Positions 1 through 9,200 of a stretch of DNA of 64,000 bases are shown piece after piece (position 1 is the first letter of the stretch; each line of letters starts with the position of its first letter). The notes under the pieces are model-generated. The model was not told where the DNA came from, did not search any database, and saw nothing but the letters and a program-made list of their open reading frames with translations. The position numbers and the translations under genes were made by a program. The stretch comes from an uncultured Opitutia bacterium. Its GTDB lineage: Bacteria > Verrucomicrobiota > Verrucomicrobiia > Opitutales > UBA953. The stretch covers positions 1-64,000 of the forward strand of contig CAIXHF010000007.1 of NCBI GenBank assembly GCA_903919185.1, given 5' to 3'.

Positions 1-1071
1 ATAACCGGCACGGTGGAAGGACGTTTGATTAGGTGAGTCGGGGAAGAGCCCCGGCTCGAGGCAGAAGCCGTGGCGGTAATTGAACTTTCGTTCCGCGCGA
101 CCAGTGATTGATCCATCGAGAAAATTGCCGGCGTAGAACTGAATCCCCGGGGCGTCGGTGAGGACTTCCAGCGAACGTCCAGAACTAGCTTCCGTGACGC
201 GGGCAGCGAGGCGGAGGCCGGCGGGGCTGCCGAGGTCGAAGCAATGGTCGTAGCCGCCGGCCAAGCGGAGTTGGCGGTGCTCGGCGTTAATATCTTGGCC
301 GATGCGACGCGCGTGGCGGAAGTCGAAGGGCGTGCCCTCAACGGTGGCACGTTCGCCCGTCGCAATCAACGTGGCGTCGGTCGGGATGAAGCGTTCCGCT
401 GGAATCGTCAGCGTGTGATCAAGGATGTCCCCCTTGCCGGCGAGGTTGAAGAACGCGTGGTTCGTTAGGTTGCACAGCGTCGGCGCATCCGTCGCTCCGG
501 CGAAGTCGATACGCAGTTCGTTGGAGTCGTGGGGCAGGGTGTAGGTGGCCGCGACCGTGAGGTTTCCGGGGTAGCCTTCGTCGCCCGCTGGGCTGAGGTG
601 GGTGAAGCGTACGGCGGTGGCCCCGCTGACGGACAGGACCTCCGCGGACCAGACTTGCGTGTGCATGGCGTGGGTGCCGCCGTGGAGGTGTTGGCCGTTG
701 TTATTTTGGGTTACTTGGAAGTCCTGTCCATCGATGGTAAAACGGCCGGCCCGGAGACGGTTGGCGTAGCGACCGACGGTGCTACCGAGGTAGGCGTTGT
801 GGTGGACGTAACCATCGACGTGGTCGTGGCCCAAGGTGACCTCGCCGACTTGGCCCCGGCGGTCGGGTAAGCGGACGGAGGTGAGGGTGGCGCCGTATTC
901 ACTGATCGCCACGCTCATGCCGCGTCCGTTGTTCAAGACGTGGAGGCGGACAGGCTTGCCGTTGACCTGGCCGTGGATGCGCGACCGATGACCGGAGACG
1001 CGCTGGCGAGCGAAGGCGACGACGAGCCCAATCAGGGAAAGAACGGCGACGGCAAACAAGGCTAGGTCCAT
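1..1071 (-). CDS. galM: Aldose 1-epimerase (galactose mutarotase), 3' end cut by window edge
   Basis: I translated this myself because the ORF runs off the left edge and is absent from the track. It interconverts the alpha and beta anomers of aldoses. The 357 visible codons carry the family signatures in order: NGQHLHGG, a TNHAFFNLAG catalytic-histidine block, GYDHCFDL, FYAGNFLDG, and a late CLEPGLFPDSPN block holding the catalytic glutamate. Residues 2-21 are hydrophobic (LALFAVAVLSLIGLV), so this copy is probably membrane-anchored or exported, unlike cytosolic GalM. Only a short C-terminal tail should be missing. It lies downstream of prc but is separated from it by a terminator. Confidence 0.93.
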   Translation of the reverse strand, partial: MDLALFAVAVLSLIGLVVAFARQRVSGHRSRIHGQVNGKPVRLHVLNNGRGMSVAISEYGATLTSVRLPDRRGQVGEVTLGHDHVDGYVHHNAYLGSTVGRYANRLRAGRFTIDGQDFQVTQNNNGQHLHGGTHAMHTQVWSAEVLSVSGATAVRFTHLSPAGDEGYPGNLTVAATYTLPHDSNELRIDFAGATDAPTLCNLTNHAFFNLAGKGDILDHTLTIPAERFIPTDATLIATGERATVEGTPFDFRHARRIGQDINAEHRQLRLAGGYDHCFDLGSPAGLRLAARVTEASSGRSLEVLTDAPGIQFYAGNFLDGSITGRAERKFNYRHGFCLEPGLFPDSPNQTSFHRAGY

Positions 1072-1110
1072 GCCCACAAGTTGGTGGGCAGGCGGGTCAG
1101 AGCCAAGAAA

Positions 1111-1132
1111 AAGCCCCGCGGTGGCGGGGCTT
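1111..1132 (-). terminator. Rho-independent terminator after prc
   Basis: A perfect 9-bp stem, AAGCCCCGC with GCGGGGCTT around a 4-nt loop, is followed on the minus strand by a T-rich run (TTTTTCTT). It lies 8 bases past the prc stop codon and ahead of galM, so it should end the clpP-rhomboid-prc transcript. Confidence 0.85.
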
Positions 1133-1139
1133 CGTAGGC

Positions 1140-3341
1140 TTATTTGGTGGTCTCGGCTGGCTTGGCGCCGAGGGCCTTGGTCCAGTCGGCCGCAATCCGG
1201 ACCGCTTCCTGGAGCTGGATATCGTAGTCGGGCCAGTCTTCGTCTTCGAGTGGGTCGCGGACGCGCGACATACGCTTCGACTTACTAGTCCACTCGGCCC
1301 CTTCCTTTTTCTCCTGCTCGAGGGCGGCGTCTAGTTTCACGTCGGTGGTCTTGATCGCTTTGGTCGCTAGCAGGGAGAGTTCCTTGCGCACCTGCTCACG
1401 GAAGACGAGGTCATCGCTGCGCTCTTGGCGGCGCTGGTCAAGGGAGAGGGAGACTTCCTTGCGGACCTGCCGGCTCTTGGTCCACTCGATGGAATGGGTC
1501 AGTGTGAGAAATTCCGGCATTTCGGCCTGACGCTTAGCGGAAGCATCGCCCAGCAGTTTGACTAGGCCGTCGGAGAGTTTGGCCTTCAGCCAATCGCCTT
1601 CATCGGGCTTCGTGAGGGAGGGTGGAATGGAGTCCCACGCCAACGGATGCTCTAGGTCGGATTCTGCCACGGGTAGAACCGAGAAGACGGACGGCACGAC
1701 GATATCGGCCGGGACGCCCTTGAGTTGGATAGAGGAACCGCTGGGGGCATACCATTTTTGGATGGTCACCTTGACGGCGGACTTCACGTCGAGCCCGCGG
1801 AAGACGCGGTTTAATTCGATGATATTCTGGACCGAGCCCTTGCCGTGGGTCGTCGTATCGCCAACGACGAGGGCGCGGTGGTGGTCTTTCATGGCACCGC
1901 AGAAGATTTCCGATGCGGAAGCGGAGAGCTTTGACGTGAGCACGATGAGCGGTCCATTCCAAGCGACCATTTCATTTTCATCGCGGTAGTCTTCGATTCG
2001 TCCTTGGCTGTCGCGGACCTGGAGGATGGAGCCCTTAGGAATGAATAAGCCAGAGAGGTCGACGGCTTCAGTCAGGAGGCCGCCCCCGTTTTTACGGAGG
2101 TCCATGATGAGGGCCTTAATGCCGAGCTTCTTCATCTTCTCGATCAGCTGTTCGACGTCCTTGGTCGGGCTAGAGCCCGTGCCGTCGGGGTTCTTGCCGT
2201 AGAAGGCGGGGAGATCGATGACGCCGACGGTCACGTTGCCGTTGCCGTTCGGGGCCTCGAAGCAACGGGCGGAAGCCATCTGGCCGACGAGCTTGATTTG
2301 ATCGCGCTTGAGGGCGACCGTCTTACGGACGCCGGCGGTATCGATGAGCAATTTGACGGTGGTGCCTTGCTTGCCGCGGATACGGCTGATCGCCTTCTGC
2401 AGGCGGAGGCCGACGATGTCATCCATTTCGCCCGCTTCGCCTTGGCCGACGGCGATGATGCGGTCACCCGTCTTCACTTGGCCGGAGAGGTCAAGCGGGC
2501 CGCCTGGAAGTACTTCCTTGATGGTGCAGTAGCCATCTTCGTCCGACAGGGTGGCACCAATACCGCACAGCGAGTTGCGCATCGCGATCTCGAACTCCTC
2601 GAGCGACTGTTGAGAGAAGAAGATTGAGTGTGGATCGTACTGCGTGGAGTAGGCGTTAAGGAAAAGCTCTTCCACTTCCTGCGGGTCAAACGTCAGGTAG
2701 ATGCGAATCTTTTCGTAACGCTTCTTCAGGCGGGCGACGGCTTCCTTGACCTTCTCCGGCGTGATAACTGGGGCCGTCGTCTCATGCGAAGGCTTGGCTT
2801 TGGGCCCGCCGGTGGTGCCTGGCTTATCTTCACCGAGTAGTTCGGAGAGGATATCGAGGCGGAGGCGCCGGGCCCAGAGGTCATCGGCATCGGCATCGCT
2901 CGCTGGCCAGCTGCCCTTCCGGCGGTCGGTCGGGAAGACGCCGGGTTGGCTGAGGTCGATTGGTTGGTTGAGGGCGGCGAGGGCTTCGTCCGTCCGCAGG
3001 ACGACCTTGGCCTTGAAGGCCTTGTAGATTTCAAACGCCGGCGTCAGGTTACCGCGCTGTAAATAGAGATCGAGGCTCTTGGCGTAGCGAGCGGTGAACT
3101 CATCGACTTCCTTCTGCGTGAAGTACATTTTCGCTGGGTCGAGGCTTTCGAAGTAAGTCTTGATAACTTCGTTGGTATCGATCGACGACATCTCCTTTTT
3201 GCTGATGTGGAGCTTCTCGAGCAACGCGACGGTCGCCCGGGTCTCGTTCTGCATGAGCTCCGTCGTCGTGTAGTTCTGGGTCGTCTGACCGAAGGCGGCA
3301 GCCGACAGCAGGACCAGCAAAGACGGGGGAAGGAATCGCAT
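1140..3341 (-). CDS. prc: Carboxy-terminal processing protease (Tsp/Prc type, S41A)
   Basis: Periplasmic serine-lysine protease that trims or degrades exported proteins from the C-terminus. The 733-aa product starts with a signal peptide (about residues 1-19, ending AAAFGQ). It has a long N-terminal helical region and a PDZ domain at roughly 250-345. The catalytic serine is in SASASE near residue 474 and the lysine in HGKGSVQ about 25 residues later, the spacing of E. coli Prc. A C-terminal DUF3340-like helical tail follows, so this is the large Tsp type rather than a short CtpA. It is the last gene of a clpP-rhomboid-prc run and ends at a terminator. Confidence 0.93.
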   Translation of the reverse strand: MRFLPPSLLVLLSAAAFGQTTQNYTTTELMQNETRATVALLEKLHISKKEMSSIDTNEVIKTYFESLDPAKMYFTQKEVDEFTARYAKSLDLYLQRGNLTPAFEIYKAFKAKVVLRTDEALAALNQPIDLSQPGVFPTDRRKGSWPASDADADDLWARRLRLDILSELLGEDKPGTTGGPKAKPSHETTAPVITPEKVKEAVARLKKRYEKIRIYLTFDPQEVEELFLNAYSTQYDPHSIFFSQQSLEEFEIAMRNSLCGIGATLSDEDGYCTIKEVLPGGPLDLSGQVKTGDRIIAVGQGEAGEMDDIVGLRLQKAISRIRGKQGTTVKLLIDTAGVRKTVALKRDQIKLVGQMASARCFEAPNGNGNVTVGVIDLPAFYGKNPDGTGSSPTKDVEQLIEKMKKLGIKALIMDLRKNGGGLLTEAVDLSGLFIPKGSILQVRDSQGRIEDYRDENEMVAWNGPLIVLTSKLSASASEIFCGAMKDHHRALVVGDTTTHGKGSVQNIIELNRVFRGLDVKSAVKVTIQKWYAPSGSSIQLKGVPADIVVPSVFSVLPVAESDLEHPLAWDSIPPSLTKPDEGDWLKAKLSDGLVKLLGDASAKRQAEMPEFLTLTHSIEWTKSRQVRKEVSLSLDQRRQERSDDLVFREQVRKELSLLATKAIKTTDVKLDAALEQEKKEGAEWTSKSKRMSRVRDPLEDEDWPDYDIQLQEAVRIAADWTKALGAKPAETTK

Positions 3342-3352
3342 AGTGGGGGTAT

Positions 3353-4267
3353 TCAGCGGAGGCGGGCGCTGAGTTCTTCAAGTTTGCGTTTCTCGCTCTC
3401 CGTGAGCGAGCCGAAACCCTTCTCGGAGATCTTATCCAGCAAGTGGTCGAGCTCCGCCCGGGCTTGGCCCCGCGAAAGTCCGCCCGTAGAGCTTTTGGTG
3501 GCTGTTTCGGGGTGGTAGGCTTCAGGGGAGGCGGACATGGGCTGGCTTTGTACGACGTAAGCGCCGCCGGCCTCTGGAATTGTCCGTCCCAACCAGCGCC
3601 ACATGAGCCAACCTGAAAATAAACCGCCTAAATGGGCCGAATGGGCGATGGCTTCTTCGGGGTTCATCTCCCAGGCGGGATTCCAGAAGGTCCACTCATG
3701 CCGGCTGGGGAGTTCGAGGAAGACCCAGCCGAGCGTCGCGAGGCCGGCGGAGAAAATCAGGACCCAGCGGGCCTTGATGTTCACCGGGAAGAAAAGAATC
3801 AGCAACGAGATGATGTTCTCTAGTCGGTCGAGCAGGGCGACGACCATCAACGCGTAGACGCCGCCGGAGATACCCAGTAGGTGCACATTACTGCGTGGCC
3901 CACCGACTCCCGTGAGCCACCAGACGATGGCTCCGAGGAGGACGCCACCGAGGAGTGTTTGTAGGTACGCGCGGCGCCCGTAGCTTTCTTCAACGAGGTT
4001 GCCCAACCACCAGAGGCCGAAGGCGTTCATTAAGAAATGCCAAGGCCCGCCATGGACCAGCGCATAGGTCAGCCATTGCCAGGCTTGGGGCGCGGCATTG
4101 TTTAACTCCAGTGGTTCCAGGAAGTTGTAGCCCTTGAAGCGCGTGCTCCAGTCAATCAGGCCGAGGATACCAAAGGCCAGCAGCACCCCGAGCGTCCAAG
4201 CCGTCGCAGTCAGCTGCCGGCGTTCCGGCGTGCTGTCGCGCATGTAGGCTCGGTCACCGATGCCCAC
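3353..4267 (-). CDS. Rhomboid family intramembrane serine protease
   Basis: Multi-pass membrane protease cleaving transmembrane substrates. Residues 72-95 match the family pattern HGGPWHFLMNAFGLWWLGN. The nucleophile Ser134 lies in GISGGVY and the partner His212 in HSAHLGGLFSGW, so the catalytic dyad is complete. After the last membrane segment there is a soluble tail of about 80 residues ending in a charged helical segment (LDKISEKGFGSLTESEKRKL), seen in other rhomboids of this lineage as I recall. The start could also be Met9. It begins 12 bases after the clpP stop, so co-transcription is likely. The substrate is unknown. Confidence 0.9.
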   Translation of the reverse strand: MGIGDRAYMRDSTPERRQLTATAWTLGVLLAFGILGLIDWSTRFKGYNFLEPLELNNAAPQAWQWLTYALVHGGPWHFLMNAFGLWWLGNLVEESYGRRAYLQTLLGGVLLGAIVWWLTGVGGPRSNVHLLGISGGVYALMVVALLDRLENIISLLILFFPVNIKARWVLIFSAGLATLGWVFLELPSRHEWTFWNPAWEMNPEEAIAHSAHLGGLFSGWLMWRWLGRTIPEAGGAYVVQSQPMSASPEAYHPETATKSSTGGLSRGQARAELDHLLDKISEKGFGSLTESEKRKLEELSARLR

Positions 4268-4279
4268 GGCTGGTTCGGC

Positions 4280-4888
4280 TTAGAGCTTCTTCACGATCTC
4301 GTCGGCGAGGCCATACTCGATGGCCTCCTCGGCGGTCATGTAGAAGTCGCGGTCGGTGTCCTTGGTGACTTTTTCAATCTTTTGCTTCGAGGCCTTCGCA
4401 AGGATTTCGTTCAGTTCGGAGCGGAGACGTTCCATCTCCAAGGCCTGGATGTGGATGTCCACGGCCGGGGCTTGGATGCGTCCCATGATGAGGGGCTGGT
4501 GAATCATCACGCGGGCGTGCGGGAAGACGAGGCGCTTGCCCTTGCCCTTGGGCGCCTGGAGGAGGATTGAGCCCATCGAGGCGGCCATGCCAGTGACGAC
4601 GACCGTGACGGGCGAGCTGATGAGGCGGATGGTGTCGTAGACAGCCATGCCCGCGGTGATCGAGCCGCCCGGGGTGTTGATATAGAAAGTGATATCCTTA
4701 CCGGGATCCGAGGTCTCCAGGTAGAGGAGCTTCTCCACGATGTCCTTGGCGGAGGCATCGTCGACGGCGCCCCAGAGGAAGAGCTTACGCTGTTCCAGGA
4801 ACTTCTTCTGGATAAGCATCGCGCTGGGCGAAGCTTCCTTGGGAGCTGCGGGGGTCTTCTCGTCCTCGTCTTCGTCGTCGTGAGCCAT
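4280..4888 (-). CDS. clpP: ATP-dependent Clp protease proteolytic subunit
   Basis: Barrel-forming serine peptidase that degrades proteins fed by ClpX or ClpA/C. I place the start at the ATG of MAHDDEDEDEK (202 aa); the track ORF extends 26 codons upstream from a TTG with unrelated sequence. Motifs seen: YINTPGGSITAGMAVYDTI, Ser104 in GMAASMGS, His130 in VMIHQP and Asp181 in TDRDFY, a complete triad. The N-terminus is unusually acidic (DDEDEDE). No clpX or tig lies next to it; instead it heads a run with rhomboid and prc. No Shine-Dalgarno is visible upstream. Confidence 0.94.
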   Translation of the reverse strand: MAHDDEDEDEKTPAAPKEASPSAMLIQKKFLEQRKLFLWGAVDDASAKDIVEKLLYLETSDPGKDITFYINTPGGSITAGMAVYDTIRLISSPVTVVVTGMAASMGSILLQAPKGKGKRLVFPHARVMIHQPLIMGRIQAPAVDIHIQALEMERLRSELNEILAKASKQKIEKVTKDTDRDFYMTAEEAIEYGLADEIVKKL

Positions 4889-5055
4889 GGGAAGCGTTAA
4901 CTTGGCACAAAAGGGAGCGGAGGCAAGCGTCTCGAGGAGGGTTTTTATGCACAATTCTTGGCTCAATCCTTAGCGTGTGGGGTCGAAATCTGGGTTTGCC
5001 CAGCCCTCGTGCCGCTGGCGCTTGCGCCGAGGCCAGACTTCCGACTAATGGGGGC

Positions 5056-6126
5056 GTGCTTTCCGTTCGTGTCACTGGTCTGCGTCGGCGCCTTGGTTCT
5101 GCCGAGGTCCTGAGCGGCGTCGACCTCGCCGTTGAGGCCGGGACGCTCTACTGCCTCGTGGGCCCTTCGGGGAGCGGCAAGACGACGTTACTGAAAATCC
5201 TGGCTGGTCAGTCGGAGTCAGATGGCGGCCTGGTCCTCCTGGGTGGCAAGGACCTCAAGGCCCTCGACCCGCGTGACCGGGCGACGGCGATGGTCTTCCA
5301 GAACTACGCTTTATTTCCGCACCTGACGGCCCTCGAGAACGTCGCTTTTGGCCTGGAGGCCTTGGGTTTAACGGAGTCGGCAATCCGGACCCATGCCCTC
5401 GAGGCGCTGACGGCCGTCGGGGCGGAGGCTTGGGCTATGCGTCGCCCACAGGAACTTTCCGGCGGCCAGCAGCAACGCATCGCCTTGGCCCGGGCCTTAG
5501 CCGCGAAGCCGAAACTACTCCTGCTCGACGAGCCTCTGAGTAATCTCGATGCCGCGGCGCGCATAGAACTCCGGGATCGGCTGCGAGCGCTCGTTCGCTC
5601 GCAGGGCTTGACGGTCATCTGCGTACTCCATGACCAGAAGGACGCGCTGGCGATGGCGGATCAGTTGGGTGTGATGCGGCAGGGCAAGATTATCCAGTCA
5701 GGTGCACCCATTGACGTGTATCGTCGGCCGGTCGACAGTTGGACTGCTACCTTCCTGGGTTCGGCCAATCTTTTTCCAGGGACGGTCGTGCATGCGGCCG
5801 CGGGCGAATTCATCGCGAGCACTGCTCTAGGTGAAGTGCGCGGGGCACTCTCCCAGCCGGCGCAGCCGCCAGCGGTCGGTGCAACGCTCGTCGTCTGCAT
5901 CCGCCCCGAATGCCTGCACCTGGATGCAATGGCGCCAGATGAGAATGCCTTCGCGGGCAAGGTCACGGACTCGCTATTCCAAGGCGATCTTGCGGTCCAT
6001 CGGTTCACGACCCCCGCCGGACTGGTCTTGCAGGTGGCGGAGCTCAACCCCCGCCAGCGGCTGGGTTCCAAGGCGACGGTCTATGCCTGGGCGGAGCCCG
6101 AAGACGTAGTTGGCTTAGTAAAATAG
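5056..6126 (+). CDS. ABC transporter ATP-binding protein with C-terminal TOBE-like region (PotA/CysA/UgpC type)
   Basis: Nucleotide-binding subunit of an importer. It shows Walker A GPSGSGKTT, the Q-loop VFQNYALFPHLT, signature LSGGQQQRIALARAL, Walker B LLLLDEPLSNLD and H-loop VLHDQ. A C-terminal region of about 120 residues resembles the TOBE substrate-sensing domain of spermidine, iron, molybdate or sugar importers. I prefer the GTG at 5056 (after a GGGGG stretch) to the track's GTG at 4975, because conserved sequence begins at VLSVRVTGL. No permease or binding protein is adjacent, so the substrate cannot be assigned. Confidence 0.85.
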   Translation: MLSVRVTGLRRRLGSAEVLSGVDLAVEAGTLYCLVGPSGSGKTTLLKILAGQSESDGGLVLLGGKDLKALDPRDRATAMVFQNYALFPHLTALENVAFGLEALGLTESAIRTHALEALTAVGAEAWAMRRPQELSGGQQQRIALARALAAKPKLLLLDEPLSNLDAAARIELRDRLRALVRSQGLTVICVLHDQKDALAMADQLGVMRQGKIIQSGAPIDVYRRPVDSWTATFLGSANLFPGTVVHAAAGEFIASTALGEVRGALSQPAQPPAVGATLVVCIRPECLHLDAMAPDENAFAGKVTDSLFQGDLAVHRFTTPAGLVLQVAELNPRQRLGSKATVYAWAEPEDVVGLVK

Positions 6127-6205
6127 GCTTTAAAAGCGTTTAGTAATGGCCGTGGAGGGGGTGGAGCGGGGTTGCGTTTTATCGTAATGGGTATTTAGTA
6201 CGTTT

Positions 6206-9200
6206 GTGGACCACCCCGCCCACCAGACTGTCGCCCGACGCCCCGGCTTTTCGCTGGTGCTGTCGTTGATGGTGACTGCTGTCCTAGTCCTCACGCTGAT
6301 CGTCCTCGCCAGTTTCATCCGCGTGGAGTCGCAGCTCGCCTATAATCGGCATGCGGTGTTGCGCGCCCGCCTGAATGCCTTGGCCTCGATGCGGCTCGCG
6401 GGGGCTGCCTTGCAACAGTTTGTCGGTCCAGACACCCGGGTCACGGCACCTTCGTCACTCTTTGAGGACCCCGCTGTCACGACCGGTCAGTATACTTATC
6501 CAGTGCTGGGTGTTTGGCAAAGCTGGCAGGGCCGTGACCACGATACGGGCGGGCGTTACGCGGGTCGCCCGTATCGGCCGGACTATAATTTCAAAGCCAC
6601 CAACTACACGGATAACTTCGGGGTAATTGGATCCGGTCGATTCCTGACCTGGCTGACGTCTTCGTCGTTTGGGTATTACGTGGCGGCGTTGACGCCGCCC
6701 CCGCCGACTCCGCCGCCGGTGGTGATTGTTCCGAAACCCGTGGTTCCAGGCGTGCCTGGGACGATACCGCCACCCCCACCGCCCCCCGCGCCGCCGCCGA
6801 ACAAGCCGACGCCACCGCCCGTCAACCCGAAGCCGACCGCTCCGCCGAAGGTCACCCCCGCTTACGATTCGTCTGCCCTCGGGCCTTGGCGTTTTGCAGC
6901 TATCCGGCCGCCGTTCGGCCACTTCAACTACATCTCACCTTTGGTGGGTCCAGCCACCACGGCCGTGCCGACGGGTCGAATCTATCTGACCCCGAACGCC
7001 TTTCCCGATGGGACCGGAGCTTTCGCTTGGTGGATCTCGGGCGAAAACCAAAAGGCCCTGCTGCATCCAGCCGACAATCCAGCGGCGCCCGCGCCCACCA
7101 TCGATGAGGCCATGCAGCGCGTGCGTACTTATGGGAATACCGACTTGGCCGCCCTTGGCCTGGTCGGAACTTCCCCCGGCACTTCCTTGCCGACCCGTGG
7201 CACCGCCGCGCTCGTGCCGGTGGCGACCGTTGGTAAGTCCGGCTTCCATGACTACACGACTTACTCCGTTGGGTTGCTCACGAACACCGCTAACGGTGGC
7301 GTCCGGAAGGACTTATCGTTACTCGCCGAAACGTGGGATTGGATGGACGAAGTGGACCCCCGTCGTGAGGTGAAGTTGCCGCTGTTCCGGGCTCGTCCCC
7401 GGGTGGCGGCTTCGTCGGCGGCCGTTGCGGACCTCTATTATGCGCGTCCTAAGTCCACGGAAGTAGAGGCGACTGCAGCTGGTAATCGCGGCCGCCATAC
7501 CTTGATGTACTGGTGGTCCGATTACGGTTCCAGTGGCGGCTCGACGAGTTACAACGCCGGGACCTTTGGGTCGTTGACGTATATTCCACCAATCCGCAGC
7601 TGGAATACCTTGGTCGACTACACCTTGCAGTATCGCAAAGCCGTCGTGAACCGGAGCGCGGGTGGTTTGGTCGAGATGGCGCCGTCGCAAGCGGGCAGTA
7701 GCCCGCTCTTCAGTTACCACGAAACGGTTTACCGGCAGCCGGTCGTCGCCCGCGTGCAGTTCGTCTTTGCGCAAGCCGCCACCGATAGTGGCGTTCTCGA
7801 CGGCACGCAGTGTCGGGCCATCTTGGCTCAGCCCGTCGTCACGGTTTGGAATCCCTATAACGTCCGGATGAAAGTAAAGAATTTCTCGCTGACAATGAAG
7901 GGGAATAGCCTGCCCGTGGCTTTCGAGTTATCGCCGGTTTCTACTGCGGGTGGACCGATACCCATGGGCTCGTGGTTCAACGGCAACTGGGGTTCGTTGG
8001 GCCTATCCTTGCAGGATCCCTCGGGGCAGATCGACCTCATGCCGGGAGAGACCCGGGTCTTTTCTGCGTCGACCGAAAGTGCCCAGCTCTCGCTCGCCTC
8101 GCCTAGCTCCGTCAGCCTGCCGTTAACTCCGGGGTATGCGGCCGGTCGCCCGATTGGCCTCTTTTTAAACTTGGAGAACCTGCAGGGCAGTACGCGTATC
8201 TCTGCACGCATGCTCAAGATGAATACGGGGCGCGATGCCATCGCGGCAGATATCAATATTCCGGGATGGACGCGCGGGACGCCGATTCGACTGAGCTTCC
8301 GTAATAATGACCCCATCGCGGCGGCCTTCATCTTTACGACGCTATATGGACCCGACGATCCGCCTGGCCCCGAGGCGACTTTGGTCGACGTGCGGACCAG
8401 CCCTCGTCCGTTTGGGACTTTCTCTTTCGGTCTACGGGCGGCTAATGACGGCACGGTGAAACTCGACCGGGGTGTTGTTTCCCGCGGCACAATCCAGTCC
8501 AGTCCGTTCTCGGGCTATACGGAGCTCGGAGATAAGTCACGTGAGGTGCTCACGGACCTATCGCCGACGACTAATCAGGTGACCGCCCTCGGCGATGGTA
8601 TCCAATATCAAGGGGCACTCCACCCAGTGAACGCACCGTTTGACCTCTACTACCGTCCGCTGACCGGCTGGATGGATAGCTACGCGCCGCAGGTCGACGC
8701 TGGTCAGCGTGGGTTTATTGTTTCCGGGTTGGATGCCTCCAGCGGCTTAAGCCGAGCGGTCGTGGCGGAACTGCCGACGGTCCCGCCCCTGTCGCTCGCT
8801 GACTTGCAAGGGTGGGATGCGCGTGGCTTCAATCCTGCCCCGCCATTTCAATACGGCTTGATTGGTAATTCCGATGCCTCGCCGATTCTGCCCGCCGAGG
8901 ACGTCGTCGGCCGTTGGTTTGATAACGCTGGTAATTACCACCTCCGCACGGAGCTCTCGACGACTTTCTTGCAGCACGACGATAGTTTTTGCCTGAACCA
9001 CGTGCTCTTTGATGATTGGTTTGTTTCTTCGCTCGCTCCCGATCAGTCCGCCTGGGACCGTCTTAACGCCTCCGCGACTGGCAGTCAGGTCGTCGCTGAA
9101 CTTAAGCTATCCTATCAAAAATACTTGGCTGGCAAACCTATGCCTAATGGGTGCTATTCTTTGGGTGCAGATGCACCGAACTTTTCGCCAGACAGCGTGG

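Noticed and set aside
4889-4966. Upstream TTG extension of clpP
   Set aside because: The 26 extra residues are unlike ClpP and run into the divergent promoter region; the ATG at 4888 gives a normal-length protein.
6690-6860. GC-rich repetitive stretch in the cassette-A gene as a possible repeat element
   Set aside because: It is explained by proline codons of the linker and stays in frame throughout.
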